Of a stretch of 64,000 bases of DNA, positions 1 through 11,970 are shown one piece after another. Numbering within the stretch: position 1 is the stretch's first letter; each line of letters opens with the position of its first letter. Source of the DNA: Cercis canadensis (lineage: Eukaryota > Streptophyta > Magnoliopsida > Fabales > Fabaceae). Position numbers and translations under genes: made by a program. The DNA is taken from NCBI GenBank assembly GCA_003255065.1, contig QAOA01002575.1, positions 361,925-425,924 of the forward strand, read 5' to 3'. The notes under the pieces were generated by a model. It saw only the letters and a program-made list of their open reading frames with translations, was not told the origin of the DNA and did no database searches.

Positions 1-810
1 AATATGAAGCAGCAAAGAAAATAATCATTAAAAATAAAACCTAACAGCTTAAGCTTTTGGAATCCTTAGTTTCTAGACATGGCATCAATATCTCTTCAAC
101 CAAGTGGTCAAGAATTTGATCCTTGTTGCCCCCTGTTTCATAATTAATTCAGCACAAAGTAAGGTGGCTGTGTTTGCCCACCCTATAAACCTAAACCCAA
201 AGGGTTTTCATGTGCAGGGGTGTGTTATATACAAAACCTATGATTGGGCCTGTTACTAACAGCCTAAGCTTTAGGAATAGTTGGTTTCTTGACAACACAA
301 ATCTATAGATTTAAGAGACATGAAATTGTATCAAGATTTATTGATGTTAATAGGACAATTGAAAACAGAATCAAATAATAAAAATAACAAACAATTGAAT
401 ATATGTGGGTTCCAATATATATATATATATATATGAGTATTAAGGCATGTCAATATTCACAAAGACCTTAACAAGCTTATGAACAAGGACACTTAAAATC
501 CAAATGACCTAAGAACTATTAATCTAAATTATAAGTCAACTTCATAAAAGTTTAGTTCACATAACTGCATTTCAATATTCACATAGACCTTAAAGAAGCT
601 TGAGATATGAACAAGAAATTTAAAAGCCAATGGACCTTAGGAATATTAATCAACATTATTCGTCTTCATCGTAATTTTTTTGCTCCACTTCCACTGACAT
701 AGCTTTGTATTTGTCTTCAAGAGACTTATTCTGGTAAAGATTTCCATGTTCTTTTCAGATTCTGGGATATTAGTTCATAGCTTATAACCATTCATCATTT
801 TTGGTAAGCT
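1..810. other. AT-rich stretch without a recognisable gene
   Basis: I recognise no coding exon here, although the missing 3' exons of the enolase 3 gene must lie to the left. The stretch holds two diverged copies of a roughly 40-bp sequence (about 43-95 and 255-300, sharing a 'taacagc.taagctt' core) and an (AT)n microsatellite near 414-434. Confidence 0.5.
413..434. repeat. (AT)n microsatellite
   Basis: About ten uninterrupted AT dinucleotides are visible. The array is likely to vary in length between individuals. Confidence 0.9.
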
Positions 811-814
811 ACCT

Positions 815-3060
815 TCACTTTTTTTTCTTTTTTATTTATTTATTTATTTATAAATAAAGAATTGTATTAGAAGAATAATGAAAGATAAAAGTACCAAGAA
901 GGAGGAGGGCATGGAGTCCTCCTAACAAAAAGAAAAACAGAAAAATAACATCAGCTCATAAGAGCTTTCCAATCCCTTTGCAAATCTGTCAAGGAAACCC
1001 CTCTAAAAAAACCTTTGACATGCACCCATAGAGAAGCCAAGTACACTACCCTATCCCATAAAAAATGCACTGGTAAGCAGGTATTTTTGAAAATCCTAGC
1101 ATTGCACTCCAGCCATAAACACCAAATTTCAGAAAAACAAGCACACTCCCAAAAGATCTTACTCTCCTTGCCTCTGCCAAAACCTCTAAATTTAGCAAAC
1201 AGAAAATGGTCCAAACTGTCAGGACAAACCCATTGCTCATCAAAAACACCGAAACAATTGATTCCAAATCTGCCAAGCAACATGAAAATGCAGAAAAAGG
1301 TGGCTACTTGTCTGAACTCTGAAAACACATTACACAAACATTTGGAGAAAGAGCCTTATCAGATCTACAGTCTGCAACAAATCATTTCGGTTAATCTTAT
1401 TAAATACTGCTGTCCAAAGAAAGGTTTTCACCTTAGAGGGAGCTTTGACCTTCCAAAAAGGCTTAGACCAAGAGCTATCTTGATCATCAGGGTGCTTAAT
1501 CAGAACATAGAAAAGAGATTTGCAAGTAAACACACCTGAAGACTCCAAAGACCATAACCGAATATCAGATTGACCAGAAAACCAAACCTGATCAAAGATA
1601 CCTAACAGCAAAGCAAGTTCAGCGGCTTCTCTATCATTAAGGTTCCTAAAATAATAAAAATTCCAAGAAATATGGGAACCTTGACGCCTGTAGAAACTAG
1701 AGATAGGAGCTGTATGCAAAGTAGAGAGACAAAACAAACAAGGAAACAAATCAGAAAATGAAACCCCTATCCAGTGGTCCTCCCAAAAACAAAAACCAGA
1801 ACCATCACCCACATGCATAGTGAGAAGAGAAAGAAAAAACTAGTATACCTGAGAGATGAACTTCAAGGGACAAGCATGGGTAGCATTGATAACAGCTCTG
1901 ACATCCCATCCATTTTGGTACACACCATATTTTCTTTAGATCACCCTGTGCAAAAAAGACGTAGGTTCCAAGGGAAATCTGTGTAACCACTTACCCACTA
2001 GAGACTTGTTCTTAGAAACCAGATTACCGAAACCCAAACCCCCATCACTCTTAGCTTGACAACAACCCTCCCAGCTAACCAAATGATCTTTCTTACTAAT
2101 CCCTGAACCAGCCCACAAAAAATCCCTCATCATCCTCTCAACCCTCTAAGCTACCTCGACAGGAATAAGGAAAGATACTAAAGAGGAATACTAGACAAGG
2201 AAGCCTGGATCAAAGTGGCATGGCCCCCAAGAGATAAATAGGCACCTTTCCAATCATCAAACCACTTTGCTATCCTCTGAATCACAAGATCCCAAAAAGA
2301 GGCAGCATGAAGATTACCTCCAAAAGTAACACCAAGATAAACAAGAGGTCATTGCAACACTGCACAACCAGCCACCATAGCAAGAGAATCCACAACACCA
2401 TCCGAAGCATCAATCCCAGCCAGATCACTGTCAGCAAGATTAATACGAAGGCCAGAAACCAACATAAGAAGAAGTGATAACACATTGAGGAAATTATTCA
2501 TATCCGTCGGAAGAAAGGGAATAGCAGCATCAGCAAACTAAAGAAGAGAAACCTCCACCATCTCATACCCAACCATCAAGCGTTTCACTTCACCTCTTCC
2601 AGAACCTAGCTCAAACATGTGTTTCAAAACATCAACAAGGGTAAACAAAAAGGGAGACAAACGATCTCCCTCTCTAATACCTTGCAGCCCCTAAAACCAC
2701 ATCTTCGGCTCACCATTAACAATAACTGAAAAAGCCACCAAAGAGAGGCAGCCTCTAATCCACTTCCTCTATCTATCCCCAAAACCTTTATGGCAAAGAA
2801 CACTGTCCAAAATCCCCAGCTAACTCTATCTTAAGCCTTCTCAAAATCCAACTTAAACACAAGAGCTTGCTGCTTACAACGTTTAATATCCTCAACCACC
2901 TCATTAGCAACAATTGCAGCATCTAAAATTTGTCCACCAGCCTCAAAAGCACTCTGATTCTCAGAGATAGTATCTCCAAGAACCTCACTAACCGCCACAG
3001 ACAGAACCTTAGAAATGATTTTATAAACACTAGTAACCAAGCTTATGGGCCAAAAATCTT
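815..3060 (-). mobile_element. 5'-truncated LINE (non-LTR retrotransposon)
   Basis: Read on the minus strand, this begins inside a LINE reverse transcriptase and ends in an A-rich tail; on the plus strand the tail is the T-rich run with TTTA repeats at about 815-860. RT residues SENQSAF and FKLDFEKA (about 2831-3040) are typical of plant L1-type RT. Further along come SDGGLGFGN (about 2040-2060) and the zf-RVT region with WKVKAPSKVKTFLW (about 1420-1470). The endonuclease ORF and the start of the RT are missing, the usual result of incomplete target-primed reverse transcription. Stops and frameshifts interrupt the frame, so it is dead. It lies in what should be an intron of the enolase 3 gene, in the same orientation as that gene. 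Confidence 0.88.
951..3040 (-). pseudogene. LINE reverse transcriptase / zf-RVT pseudogene
   Basis: This is the decayed second ORF of the LINE. Reading 3040 to 951 on the minus strand gives RT palm N-terminal residues (ISENQSAFEAGGQILDA), a degraded middle, a C-terminal RT segment (SLGGHATLIQ at about 2210-2240; MMRDFLWAGSG near 2130), then the zf-RVT domain (WSLESSGVFTCKSLF near 1540). At least four frame changes or stops separate these pieces. The catalytic YADD-type motif expected further along the RT (about 2450-2600) is not readable. Such RTs copy LINE RNA at a nicked target; this copy cannot be active. Confidence 0.85.
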
Positions 3061-3639
3061 TTACCTTCTCTTTTCAGAAGCTCAAACTAGTTTACAGCCA
3101 AAATTTCAAATGATCAATAGTATTTTGCATTTTAATTTGTTGGTTCCTTTTGACTTTGTGTCTGGTGGAGATGACATCAACCTATGGTTGGACCACCATC
3201 AGGAATACTTGCAGCCCCTCATGGCAGGTCCTTCAAGAAGGGCTTAGGCCAATAAAACAAGGGTCTTGGAAGCCCCACTTGGCATGATTCCCTAGCAGTA
3301 TGGGCTTCTACAGTCACACAAGGGGAGTTTCCATGGCTAATTACCCCACTGTAGCTAATGAAAGAAAGAAAATGGCCCAGAAATTTAATTAATAATTCGA
3401 CATTTTTTTTCTTTTTTTTTTTTTTTGTTCTTTAATTCTGCACTATATCCTATCTGAGAACTGATGAAGAAGCATAAACTAATAAAATGGTTAAGTACAT
3501 GTGCATTGCCTTGATTCATTTTAAAATCCAAAACCACCAATCTTGTTTACAAAAGGTGGGGATGGTTTGGGGGATTATGGCAGTCAAGAGGTAAAAAAAA
3601 ACCAAAACAATAATGAGCATGTCCATGAAGAATTTATAC
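3061..3639. other. Presumed intron of the enolase 3 gene, no exon seen
   Basis: This stretch lies between the LINE and the last visible enolase exon. It contains a T-rich run near 3404-3428 and short open frames without recognisable similarity. I see no enolase exon here. Confidence 0.45.
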
Positions 3640-6600
3640 CTGTATGGCCAGATTATTCCCAGCATGTTTTCCACCGCTTATAACAGTAAAGGCGGGAACA
3701 GGAAGAATTGGGCTGGCTTTTCCAGAAAGATCAGCAATGTGCTTGTAAAGTGCAACCTGATAATTTTTTATCTTCTTATTTTCGTAATCAGTTTTAAGAA
3801 TAATAAGCTAAATTGCAGATTAAAACCTAGAAGAACTTATCAAAAGCTCAAATTGACAAAGAGCCATGCCTCCTTTTCGGCAGCCCCTGCTTTACAAGCA
3901 GCAATGGAAACAGCTAAAATAGCATTTGCTCCAAGTTCACTCTGCGAACAAAACCAGAATCATAACAACTAAAGAAAGAATAAATTCTAGGGAAATTGAG
4001 AGAGTTATCTTTCGCGATGAGGAATTGTTTTAACACAGATATAATTATTAGTATCAAAAATCACATGATATAAATGTGAGTAAAGTTCATCATATCATAA
4101 GAAAAAACAAAGAAAGAAAATATACACGGAATGCGCATAGAAGAATGGCACCATGCATGGGGTAGATCACAGACTAAAAAGACAACTAACTACAATCTAC
4201 TTTGAATAAATTATTTTAGTCAGGCTTGAACCAAGATAGCATTCATAAATTATGAAAGCCCATTTTACTCATGAAAAACCTACTCTTGTGTGAACCTATT
4301 TAATCATAGCATGTTTACAACAAGCTAAACAATTCTCTTCTATTTATTACTAGTGTGCTTGGTAAGAGATAAAAAAAGAAAAAGTGGAAAATGGAGAAAG
4401 AATTGAATTGGAGAAATTAGATAGATAGAAAGGAATGAAAATCTATTATACTAATCATAAGAATTTATCCCGAATATTCCTTATTGATCATATTTCTAAG
4501 CAAAGCATAATAGAAAAATTGGTAAAAAGATATATGTATTTTGTTTCAGCTTTTTATGTAGCATTGCACCTCATTTTACACCAAATTAATGAAACAATTT
4601 AGTTAAGGGTGGAATGCAAATGGCAACCACTCATTTCCTTCTTTCCCCCACTATTCTCTCAGCATGCAAGCATATAATAATTTTCAACCCTTCTAAATTC
4701 TTTCCTCTTATTTTCATCCCTACCAAGGACAACCCAAAGGTATTGTCAAAGTTTTTAACCTGACAAGCAAAACAAACATACTGGAACTTCTCCCATCAAA
4801 GAAGCATTTCATCCAGAAGCCAATTACATCAGAATAACAGTGGAAGACGCCAAGAAACTCCTCACTTGATTACTGTGTGCTAAGCTTAGTATACACAATT
4901 AGGTACATTTATATTATTACTAATTGAAGACTTCAGAACAGTTGTCTGCCCAACAGGACACTGAAGTGCTATTGCTCATGAATCTTTTAGTTCATATCTT
5001 AGCAACTCCTTTCAAGTCATGATGTCTTTATTTGAATTTTAGATCTTTTCACAGCCCACACCTACCATATCAGCATATAATAAGGATGCAGTATCTATTT
5101 AGCTTGAAGACTTGGTCAACAAAGTTAGACTCTCTTTCGACCAGCTTAAGAACTTGGGATCATCAGCCATTCAATTTAATTTCTTTTTGTTATCCTCAAT
5201 AGAACAGCATCTCAGGGATTGATAATCTGTAACGGATATTTCATGTAATAAAAAAGAAATGTTCAGTTTGCTTATCTATGTTGTGTCCATCAATATGAAC
5301 AAGGATACTGAAACTCTTACCCCTGGACTAGAGATATTCAAGAAAGTAGTATTATAGTCTTTTTAAACACTCCAACAGTACTTCACTTAATCAGTAGCCA
5401 AAAGTCATTGAAATATGTGAAAAGAACAAAATCACACAAACAATAGGTGTCATATGCTTTTAATAAGTAATTACTTGCCATCACATAGAAAAAGAAAACA
5501 AATACCTTCTTCTCTGTTTTGTCCAAGTCTATCATGGCCTGATCAATCTGGGACTGAAGAGTTGGATCCATACCAATTAGTGCTTCAGATATTTTCTCAT
5601 TGATATTTTTAACAGCTTTAGTCACACTATTTCCAAGATATAAACCCTTGTCTCCATCACGTAACTCAACAGCCTCATACCTGAATCCATCATCCCAAAT
5701 TGGCACTGTTAAGTTTAGCTTTTGATAGAGAACTAACAATGGAAGAGGATCTAAACACTTTTACATACACAAACTTCTGGGCCCAATCACCTTTACATGG
5801 CAATGTAGTTTACATAATCATCCTTCCCACATTGGTTAGCTCCATATTCTAAATTTGGGCCATTATGCATGTGATTGCAAAACTCAAACCAATGCTCAAC
5901 TTTCTTAAAGTGAATTTAATTCCCAAACAATGCAGCCATAATTAGCTATATATATGGGTTAATTGTAGTACAATTCCATCACAGTCATGGCATACACGAA
6001 GATAGTAATTACATCAGGAACTCAGTAAGCAAACGAGGTTCATAATGATTTATCAACGATTGAAGATGACAACATTATTAGCAGTGGAATTATATAGGAA
6101 AAGCCGGTGATTTCCAGGCATTCCAGTAGAACCAACTACAGATAAACCATCAGAGTTTTCCCAAGAGAATTCTAAGAGAAAAACTGATCAAACAAAGAAA
6201 AATGATCAAATCCTTGATTAACACTAGACAATTAAAAATCTAGAGCTCCCTACTAAGAATTCCCTTCTCTTCTTTACCAACAACTTCTCAAACCTCTAGT
6301 CAAAAAAGCAAATTAGACTTACATTCCAGTAGAATCGCCACTAGGAACAGAAGCTCGGAACATGCCTTTATTAGTGTACAAATCGACTTCAACAGTTGGA
6401 ATTCCTCTGCTATCAAGGATCTGCCTAGCCTTCACTTTCGTGATCACCGATTGAACTGCTTTTCTCATATGATTCGACTTCAAAAAAGAAAATTCAAAAA
6501 AAAAAAATCAGAAATGTTAAGATCAATGATTTCCAATTTCTTTCTCGTATCCATTTTCTCGGGAAAATTGAGGGGAGAGAAAATTACAATAAAGAGGACG

Positions 6601-6692
6601 GGATCAGGTGTCTTAGCCCTAACAGCGGCATTGACTGCATCTTCGATTTTCCGGGAAAGCATGTGCTTATCAAGGTACTCTTGAACTGACAT
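3640..6692 (-). CDS. ENO3: Cytosolic enolase 3 (ENO3/ENOC-like), N-terminal five exons
   Basis: Enolase converts 2-phosphoglycerate to phosphoenolpyruvate in glycolysis. This isoform carries the N-terminal extension of plant cytosolic enolase 3. Exons on the minus strand: 6692-6588 (starts [15 protein letters not shown]), 6477-6323 ([20 protein letters not shown]), 5680-5506 ([23 protein letters not shown]), 3941-3870 ([18 protein letters not shown]), 3756-3640 ([15 protein letters not shown]). Phases agree: exon 2 ends with two bases of a Met codon completed by exon 3. Together they encode 208 residues of about 475 expected. The C-terminal TIM barrel with the catalytic lysine and metal ligands is not in the window; it should lie left of position 1, beyond a long intron holding a LINE. 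Four junctions use normal sites, but the intron after 3870 starts with GC. Coding exons show no lesion. Confidence 0.9.
3757..3869 (-). other. 113-bp GC-AG intron in enolase 3
   Basis: Between the exon ending at 3870 (codons Glu-Lys-Glu) and the exon starting at 3756 (Val-Ala-Leu-Tyr), the protein frame is maintained only if the intron begins gcatgg and ends tcag. There is no nearby GT that keeps the conserved reading frame. GC-AG introns are a known minor class spliced by the major spliceosome. Confidence 0.7.
3942..5505 (-). other. Large enolase 3 intron
   Basis: This is 1.56 kb between exons 3 and 4, with a GT donor (gtattt) and an AG acceptor (cgcag). It is AT-rich and I see no transposon ends or coding content. 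Confidence 0.6.
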
Positions 6693-7235
6693 TTCTACAA
6701 CTGGTATAAATTTGCTGCTTGCTGCTACTGCTTCTTCTTCCTTTCTCTTCTCTCACTCACAGACTTTGAAATTTTTTGAAAATTTGAATGTGTAGAGAGC
6801 TAAACGGTTAATTAAATCTTCGCCGTTTGATGCTGTTGTTTGCTTTGTGTTGCAGAGTTGCAGTGGTGCCTAGAGTGGCTTGGCTTAGCTGTGGTCAAGG
6901 ACTAAGAGGAAAGCGACGGTAGAAGCGTTGAAGCAGGTGATCCTATTATACGACGTCGTATAAAACTCTTGTGCTAAATACTTTCCATATTGATATTTTG
7001 AAAAAATTCAAAAATATTGAATAAAATTGTTTTCTTATGCGAGTATAAAGAGTTTTTCATTGTTTAGTCAAATTTATAAAAATATCTTAATTTTTTATTT
7101 ATGGATAAATATGTAGTTTTCAATTTTGAGAAAACTAAAAGTTAGATACTAAATTAGAAAATCTTCTTTCTTTATTTATATAAATTATGCAATAAAAATT
7201 GGACACCAAAGCCTTCTCTATTAATATAGAATTAT
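6693..7235. promoter_or_regulatory. Likely 5'UTR and promoter region of enolase 3
   Basis: Upstream of the enolase ATG (minus strand) there is a pyrimidine/purine-rich leader at about 6693-6770, including a CT-type run typical of plant 5'UTRs, followed by AT-rich DNA. No TATA box can be assigned with confidence. Confidence 0.35.
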
Positions 7236-7237
7236 GT

Positions 7238-8165
7238 TGCACGGGTACGGGTACGAAACATCGGTACGACATTTTTCAAAAAATAAGGGTACGGGTATGT
7301 CATGGGTACGACACGTCATAAATATAAATTATATATATCAAATAGCAAGAAAAATGTTAAAATTCTCCAAATACTAAAAATATCAACTATTAATCCTTAA
7401 CAAATATATAACAACCAACAAGTATTAACTAAAAGTACAAATAATCAATCAAAATTTAACTCCTAACACTATTATGAAGAAAGAAAGAAAATTTAATTGT
7501 TAGGGCCTTAAAAAACGGCATTGTAAGGCTCTTTAGATTCAATTTCCGCCTCTCCAGAAACGACATCGTATGCTGCAGTTTTGATTTTCGCCTCTCCAGA
7601 AATGACACGGTATCCATCAGATGTAATTTTTGCCTTTGTCCAAAACGTTACCGTATTCAATTGACCGGTATTTCCTTTGTCCAAAACATCGTTGTGTCAA
7701 TTTGACCGGGATTTGCATCTTCAAAACGTCGCCGTTTCCTCCTTCTGCATGCAGCTCANGACACCGTATGCTGCAATTTTGATTTTCGCCTCTCCAGAAA
7801 TGACACGGTATCCATCAGATGTAATTTCTGCCTTTGTCCAAAACGTTACCGTATTCAATTGACCGGTATTTCCTTTGTCCAAAACATCGTTGTGTCAATT
7901 TGACCGGGATTTGCATCTTCAAAACGTCGCCGTTTCCTCCTTCTGCATGCAGCTCAACGTTTTGATAGTCTTTTTTTGACAAAACCTGGCCTTTCGGTAC
8001 GTTTCGAAGTGAAAACAGCAAAACACAAAAAAAAAAAAAAAAAAAAANAAAAAAAAAAACGAGATTTGGTGCGTTTCAATGACTAGGTACGTGTTTCGCG
8101 TTTCAAAAACGTACCCGAAACAAGTACTCCCCACGAAACGGCATACCAATGCTTCATAGATATAA
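7238..8165. repeat. TE-like repeat with ACGGGTACGGGTACG-type ends
   Basis: The left part carries repeated 'acgggtacgggtacg' words (7238-7310). The right part has complementary 'gtacccgaaac' and 'cgtttcgaag' words (about 7990-8150). Subterminal GTACG repeats at both ends of a gene-free block fit a non-autonomous DNA transposon, perhaps hAT-like. I could not define a clean target duplication, and the interior is disturbed by an N-joined duplication. Confidence 0.4.
7562..7956. repeat. 197-bp direct duplication joined by a single N
   Basis: Positions 7562-7758 and 7760-7956 are near-identical (few mismatches seen, e.g. T/C at the fifth base) and separated only by one N at 7759. This looks like two overlapping contig or haplotype ends placed side by side. 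Confidence 0.85.
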
Positions 8166-8841
8166 AGTATACCTATATTTATATTAGAAGATTCTTCTTT
8201 AATGTCCATTTTTTTCCTTTTCTAAAACCTTAATATCTCATATCTAAATCCATGTATTAAGAAATTATCCCTTATATGTTATAAATATTATAAGCGCTCC
8301 TCTTTCCGCTATGCAACAAACACATTCTAAGTTAAGAGCATTTTCTCTAGTTATAGGAATTTTATAATTAATGTTAAGGGTTTTATTTCCAGCTTTTGAT
8401 CATATACCCCCCTTTTTTTTTCTCTCAGCACATTGTGCTCCCTAGCTTTAAATAAATAAAGAGAAAAATGATAGATCACAAAAAATTTATAACTATATTA
8501 TGTGTCAAAATCTAGATAGGATAGAAAATAGTTTGAATTGAAATAGATGAACTCAGATTTTGCCACACAAACAGTATGTAGAATGTTATAGAGGAGAGTT
8601 TGTTCATATATTATTACTCAAGCAAAATGAAAGAACTGCTGTACCAAATTATCATTGCCTATACTTTTATTCATCTATTATAATAAATGTACACGATAAA
8701 TAGAACTAAAGTAGCAATAAAAGAGCCATGGCACCGAACTTCTGGTTTACCAGTGTTTTATGAAGAAATTGTATTAAGGTCATATAACACTACATTGAAA
8801 AGAGAAATCAAGGATGAGAGATTGAGAGGTTGTGCAGTTCT

Positions 8842-9868
8842 TTAGCTGCCTAACTTAAAAGCATCCACAAAGAGACCCAAGCATACACCAGCTTTCCAGT
8901 AATTAATCATTGTGACAAAAGATTGTAATCTCCCAGTTGTCATAGCAGGAGGTTTTTTATACATTAGCATACCAATCCCCTCAATTGCAGCAACTACAAC
9001 ACCAGCTACAAGAACATCCCAATCACCTGTCTGGCCAAGGATTGTAGCGAGCGCATTCGCGGTGTAGAAACCCAAAAGGAGCAGAAATATCTTCATAGGG
9101 ACGTTCTTTCTGGCTGAGTTAAACTTTTCTAGTAGTTGTCTCCCAGCTGTAGTCAATATCCTACCCAATCGAGTACCACCAAAACTTGAACTAGCATTGT
9201 TGAGGCTTTCTTGCTCACCATTACCAGACACTCCACCTGTGTTCAAAGCAAAGGCTATTTTCCACCCAGCTCTTCTTTCCAGGAAACTGAGTCAAGGTAT
9301 TTAAAAACAATTGATTTTGCATGAGATAGGAAACTATTCACCATATAATAGTAATGACACCATAAACCAGACTTGTGAAGTGGTGTTTGTTTCTAGCAAC
9401 ATCAAAATGCAACAGAAAGTTTTCTTTTTTGAAAGAAAAAAATCATCTGGGAGAGAGTAGTGAGAAAATTTTGCATTAGCACAGGTGACAGGAGGAATGG
9501 GAAGGAAGCACAATATCCATTTTTGTGACTTTTAAGAGAGTGCTATCCAACACACTCAAAGTGTCTACTATGCCAACAAACAAACAAACAAAAAGAAAAG
9601 AAAAAAAAAAGTTATGATAATGTTAGACCAAGGGAAATGAGAAGAGTTGATAAAATGAAATATCAAAAGGAGTTCCAAGATTTTACCAGGTCTGGACAAA
9701 TGGTGGAGAGTTAGTTCCAACTTTTAGAGTGCATCCACTAAAACCTGGCTCACTGCACCTGCTTTGGATTCTGGAAGTTACAAGGGTTATACATGATTTT
9801 TCAGGCCATTCATTCTCTGCAATTGATAATCTGGACTGCAGCACAATAGATCCCATTTGACAAGCCAT
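8842..9868 (-). CDS. Ycf20-like plastid protein (DUF565 family), two exons
   Basis: Plant Ycf20-like proteins are nuclear-encoded relatives of the cyanobacterial/algal plastid ycf20 product; Arabidopsis members have been linked to thylakoid energy dissipation. Exon 1 is 9868-9687 (starts MACQMGSIVLQSRLS) and exon 2 is 9286-8842, ending in TAA. The intron starts gtaaaa and ends actcag, and phase 2 is maintained (two bases TG plus T). The total of 627 nt gives 208 residues plus stop, normal for the family. The N-terminal ~70 residues are rich in Ser/Arg with few acidics, fitting a chloroplast transit peptide. The mature part has FNSARKNVPMKIFLLLLGFY, then two hydrophobic segments (GFYTANALATILGQ; LVAGVVVAAIEGIGMLMY) and the closing NYWKAGVCLGLFVDAFKLG characteristic of the family. 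No lesions seen. Confidence 0.9.
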
Positions 9869-11092
9869 GTGCTATAAACTCAGAAATTGTTGATCAGAAG
9901 TATGCTTCTTCAGATTTGCAGATAATGGTTATCAGGCTTCTGGTCTGCTTAAGTTCCAAGCCTTCGAAGTTCTACGTAGAGCTTCATATGATGCATCATT
10001 AATCAGACCACTAATCAGCAATATCAAAACTTGAAAGTAGAATATATTGGAAAATTTTCACTAGCACTACTAACAAATTTTAGGATCTCAACTGCATAAT
10101 ATTAAGTGAATTGTTTTGGCAGCCAGACTCAATAGTATGCAACTGTTGCATTTCACTGATGAACTTGTTTTAGGCTTATGTGCTTACTCAAATTTTCTCA
10201 CTTGTTGAATGAGCTTATCAAAACAGCTTATCAGATCCAAATAAGTTGTTTCAGCTTATTCTTATAAGCTGAAATGCACGAGAATATCAAGAAACTGAAG
10301 ACATGTAAAAGGTGCTAATACAATATCCTTTCTTCTGTCATTAACTAACACCTTTTGCTTCTATACTTCATTCCAAAAGATAGTAATATGTTATTTCTTG
10401 TATGTATCTAACATTATAAATAATCACAAGGCATTGTTTTTCTTGGGATAAATGAAACTTCATCAAGCCACATAAAAAAAGTATCAGCACAAATTTTCTC
10501 AAGAAACTGAAGACAACAAGTCCTACTGAAGCACGCTGCAAAAAGATATTACACCAAAACAATGAAACTAATGACTGACAGCATCTCCAACAGAGAAAAG
10601 GGTACAGAGAGATATTGACAGTTTAAGCTACAACGCATATCTCACAGAGATGCAAATAGATTTACATAGCGTATGGGTTTGTTGAGAAAAAGATAATTTA
10701 AAGTACTAGTTACTTGCAAAGATGAAACATAGCTAACCATTGCTCACCAAATTGTACAAGTCATAACTCCGAGGATATAGAAGCAAAGCAATTGGGCAAA
10801 CCAATGGAAGCAAACTTTCATACTTGATCCAAAATTAATGATAGCAAATCAGGAATTTTTCGTTTCGGCCATGCCACATGAAGGAATTGTAAGCAATCTT
10901 AAACATAACTAAACTAGTTAGTAGTTACTCCTTTATTTTATATGAACTTCATATTATTATGAACATAACAGAGGTACCCACAAATTTCACGAAACCCAGA
11001 ACAGTCAACATCTAAAGAGAGTCTATGATAAATTATCAAACTAATCTAACTGGTAGACTTTTAGCGTGTTTGACTTTGAGGTGGAAAGTCCT
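9869..11092. other. Upstream region of the Ycf20-like gene
   Basis: AT-rich DNA upstream (minus strand) of the Ycf20-like start codon. It probably contains the 5'UTR and promoter and possibly a 5'UTR intron. I could not place them, and no other gene is recognised. Confidence 0.35.
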
Positions 11093-11162
11093 CAGAATCA
11101 CTTTTGCCCCCCAAAAATCAAAAGCTACTCTGAGTAGCTTTTGGAGGTCAAAAGTGATTCTG
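11093..11162. repeat. Small perfect hairpin (MITE-like)
   Basis: The arms cagaatcacttttg (11093-11106) and caaaagtgattctg (11149-11162) are exact reverse complements. An inner pair caaaagctac / gtagcttttg is centred near 11132. Nested perfect palindromes of this kind are typical of small MITEs. Confidence 0.65.
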
Positions 11163-11970
11163 GTGCATCCCTCTGCTAAACCAATCTATATCTCTCAACC
11201 AATTGACTTACGCAGCACTAATCAGAACACGGGATCAGCACAGAACAGAGAGTATGGATATAAAGTAACAAAATTGTGGAGGAAATCATACCCCCAGAAG
11301 CCATAAACATGAAAACCTCATTCTTTTGGTGTTAAACTACAATTTATAGCATTTAAATTTTGCACCAAAAATAGTAAATCACCACTTAAAATTAACAAAA
11401 ACATAAAATTTTCAGATTACCTTGGAACGATACTTCAAATGACTGGCATTCCAGTGCCGGATACGTATATTTTTTTAAAATTCTGAAATTTCAGACATGG
11501 CTTGGCACAGCGACACAAAAGCAAGACCAGACAAGAATGTAGGAACCCAAAATTGTGAAACCTGAAAGAAATCGAAGGAATGAATGAAAATGTTTAAGGA
11601 ATTCAATCTGAATCTGTTTAGAAAATATGTTGTAGCTGAGCTTGAACTATCGACTATAATGGAAGAGCAAGAAGTAGCTGGGGATGGGAATTTCCAGAAA
11701 AAGTGAGAAAATTATTTTGAATTGAAGTGAAGAGCTTGCTAGTGGTGGGAATGGATTTGATGATGCAAGCCGCTATAAAGAATAAACGAAGCCGATAACA
11801 ACTGTTAAGGGTCTGTTTGTTTTTTAAAATGTTTTTTTATTTTTTGAAAATTTTTTTTCAGTTTTAAATATTTTAATAAACATGTTTAGTACAAAAATAA
11901 AAATAATAAAAACATATTTGGTATGAAAATATAAAAATTATGAAAGCGTGTTTCATTAATATATTTTTTT
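11163..11970. other. Intergenic DNA, no gene recognised
   Basis: Short open frames only. The right part (11820-11970) is A/T homopolymer-rich. Confidence 0.4.

Noticed and set aside
663..775. Possible C-terminal coding exon on the minus strand (LEDKYKAMSVEVEQ-like, ending in TAA)
   Set aside because: Short, and the frame is closed just upstream; no convincing family match and it does not resemble the enolase C-terminus.
8022..8060. Poly-A run with N at 8048 considered as a retroposon tail
   Set aside because: No retroposed coding sequence adjoins it and it lies inside the GTACG-type repeat.
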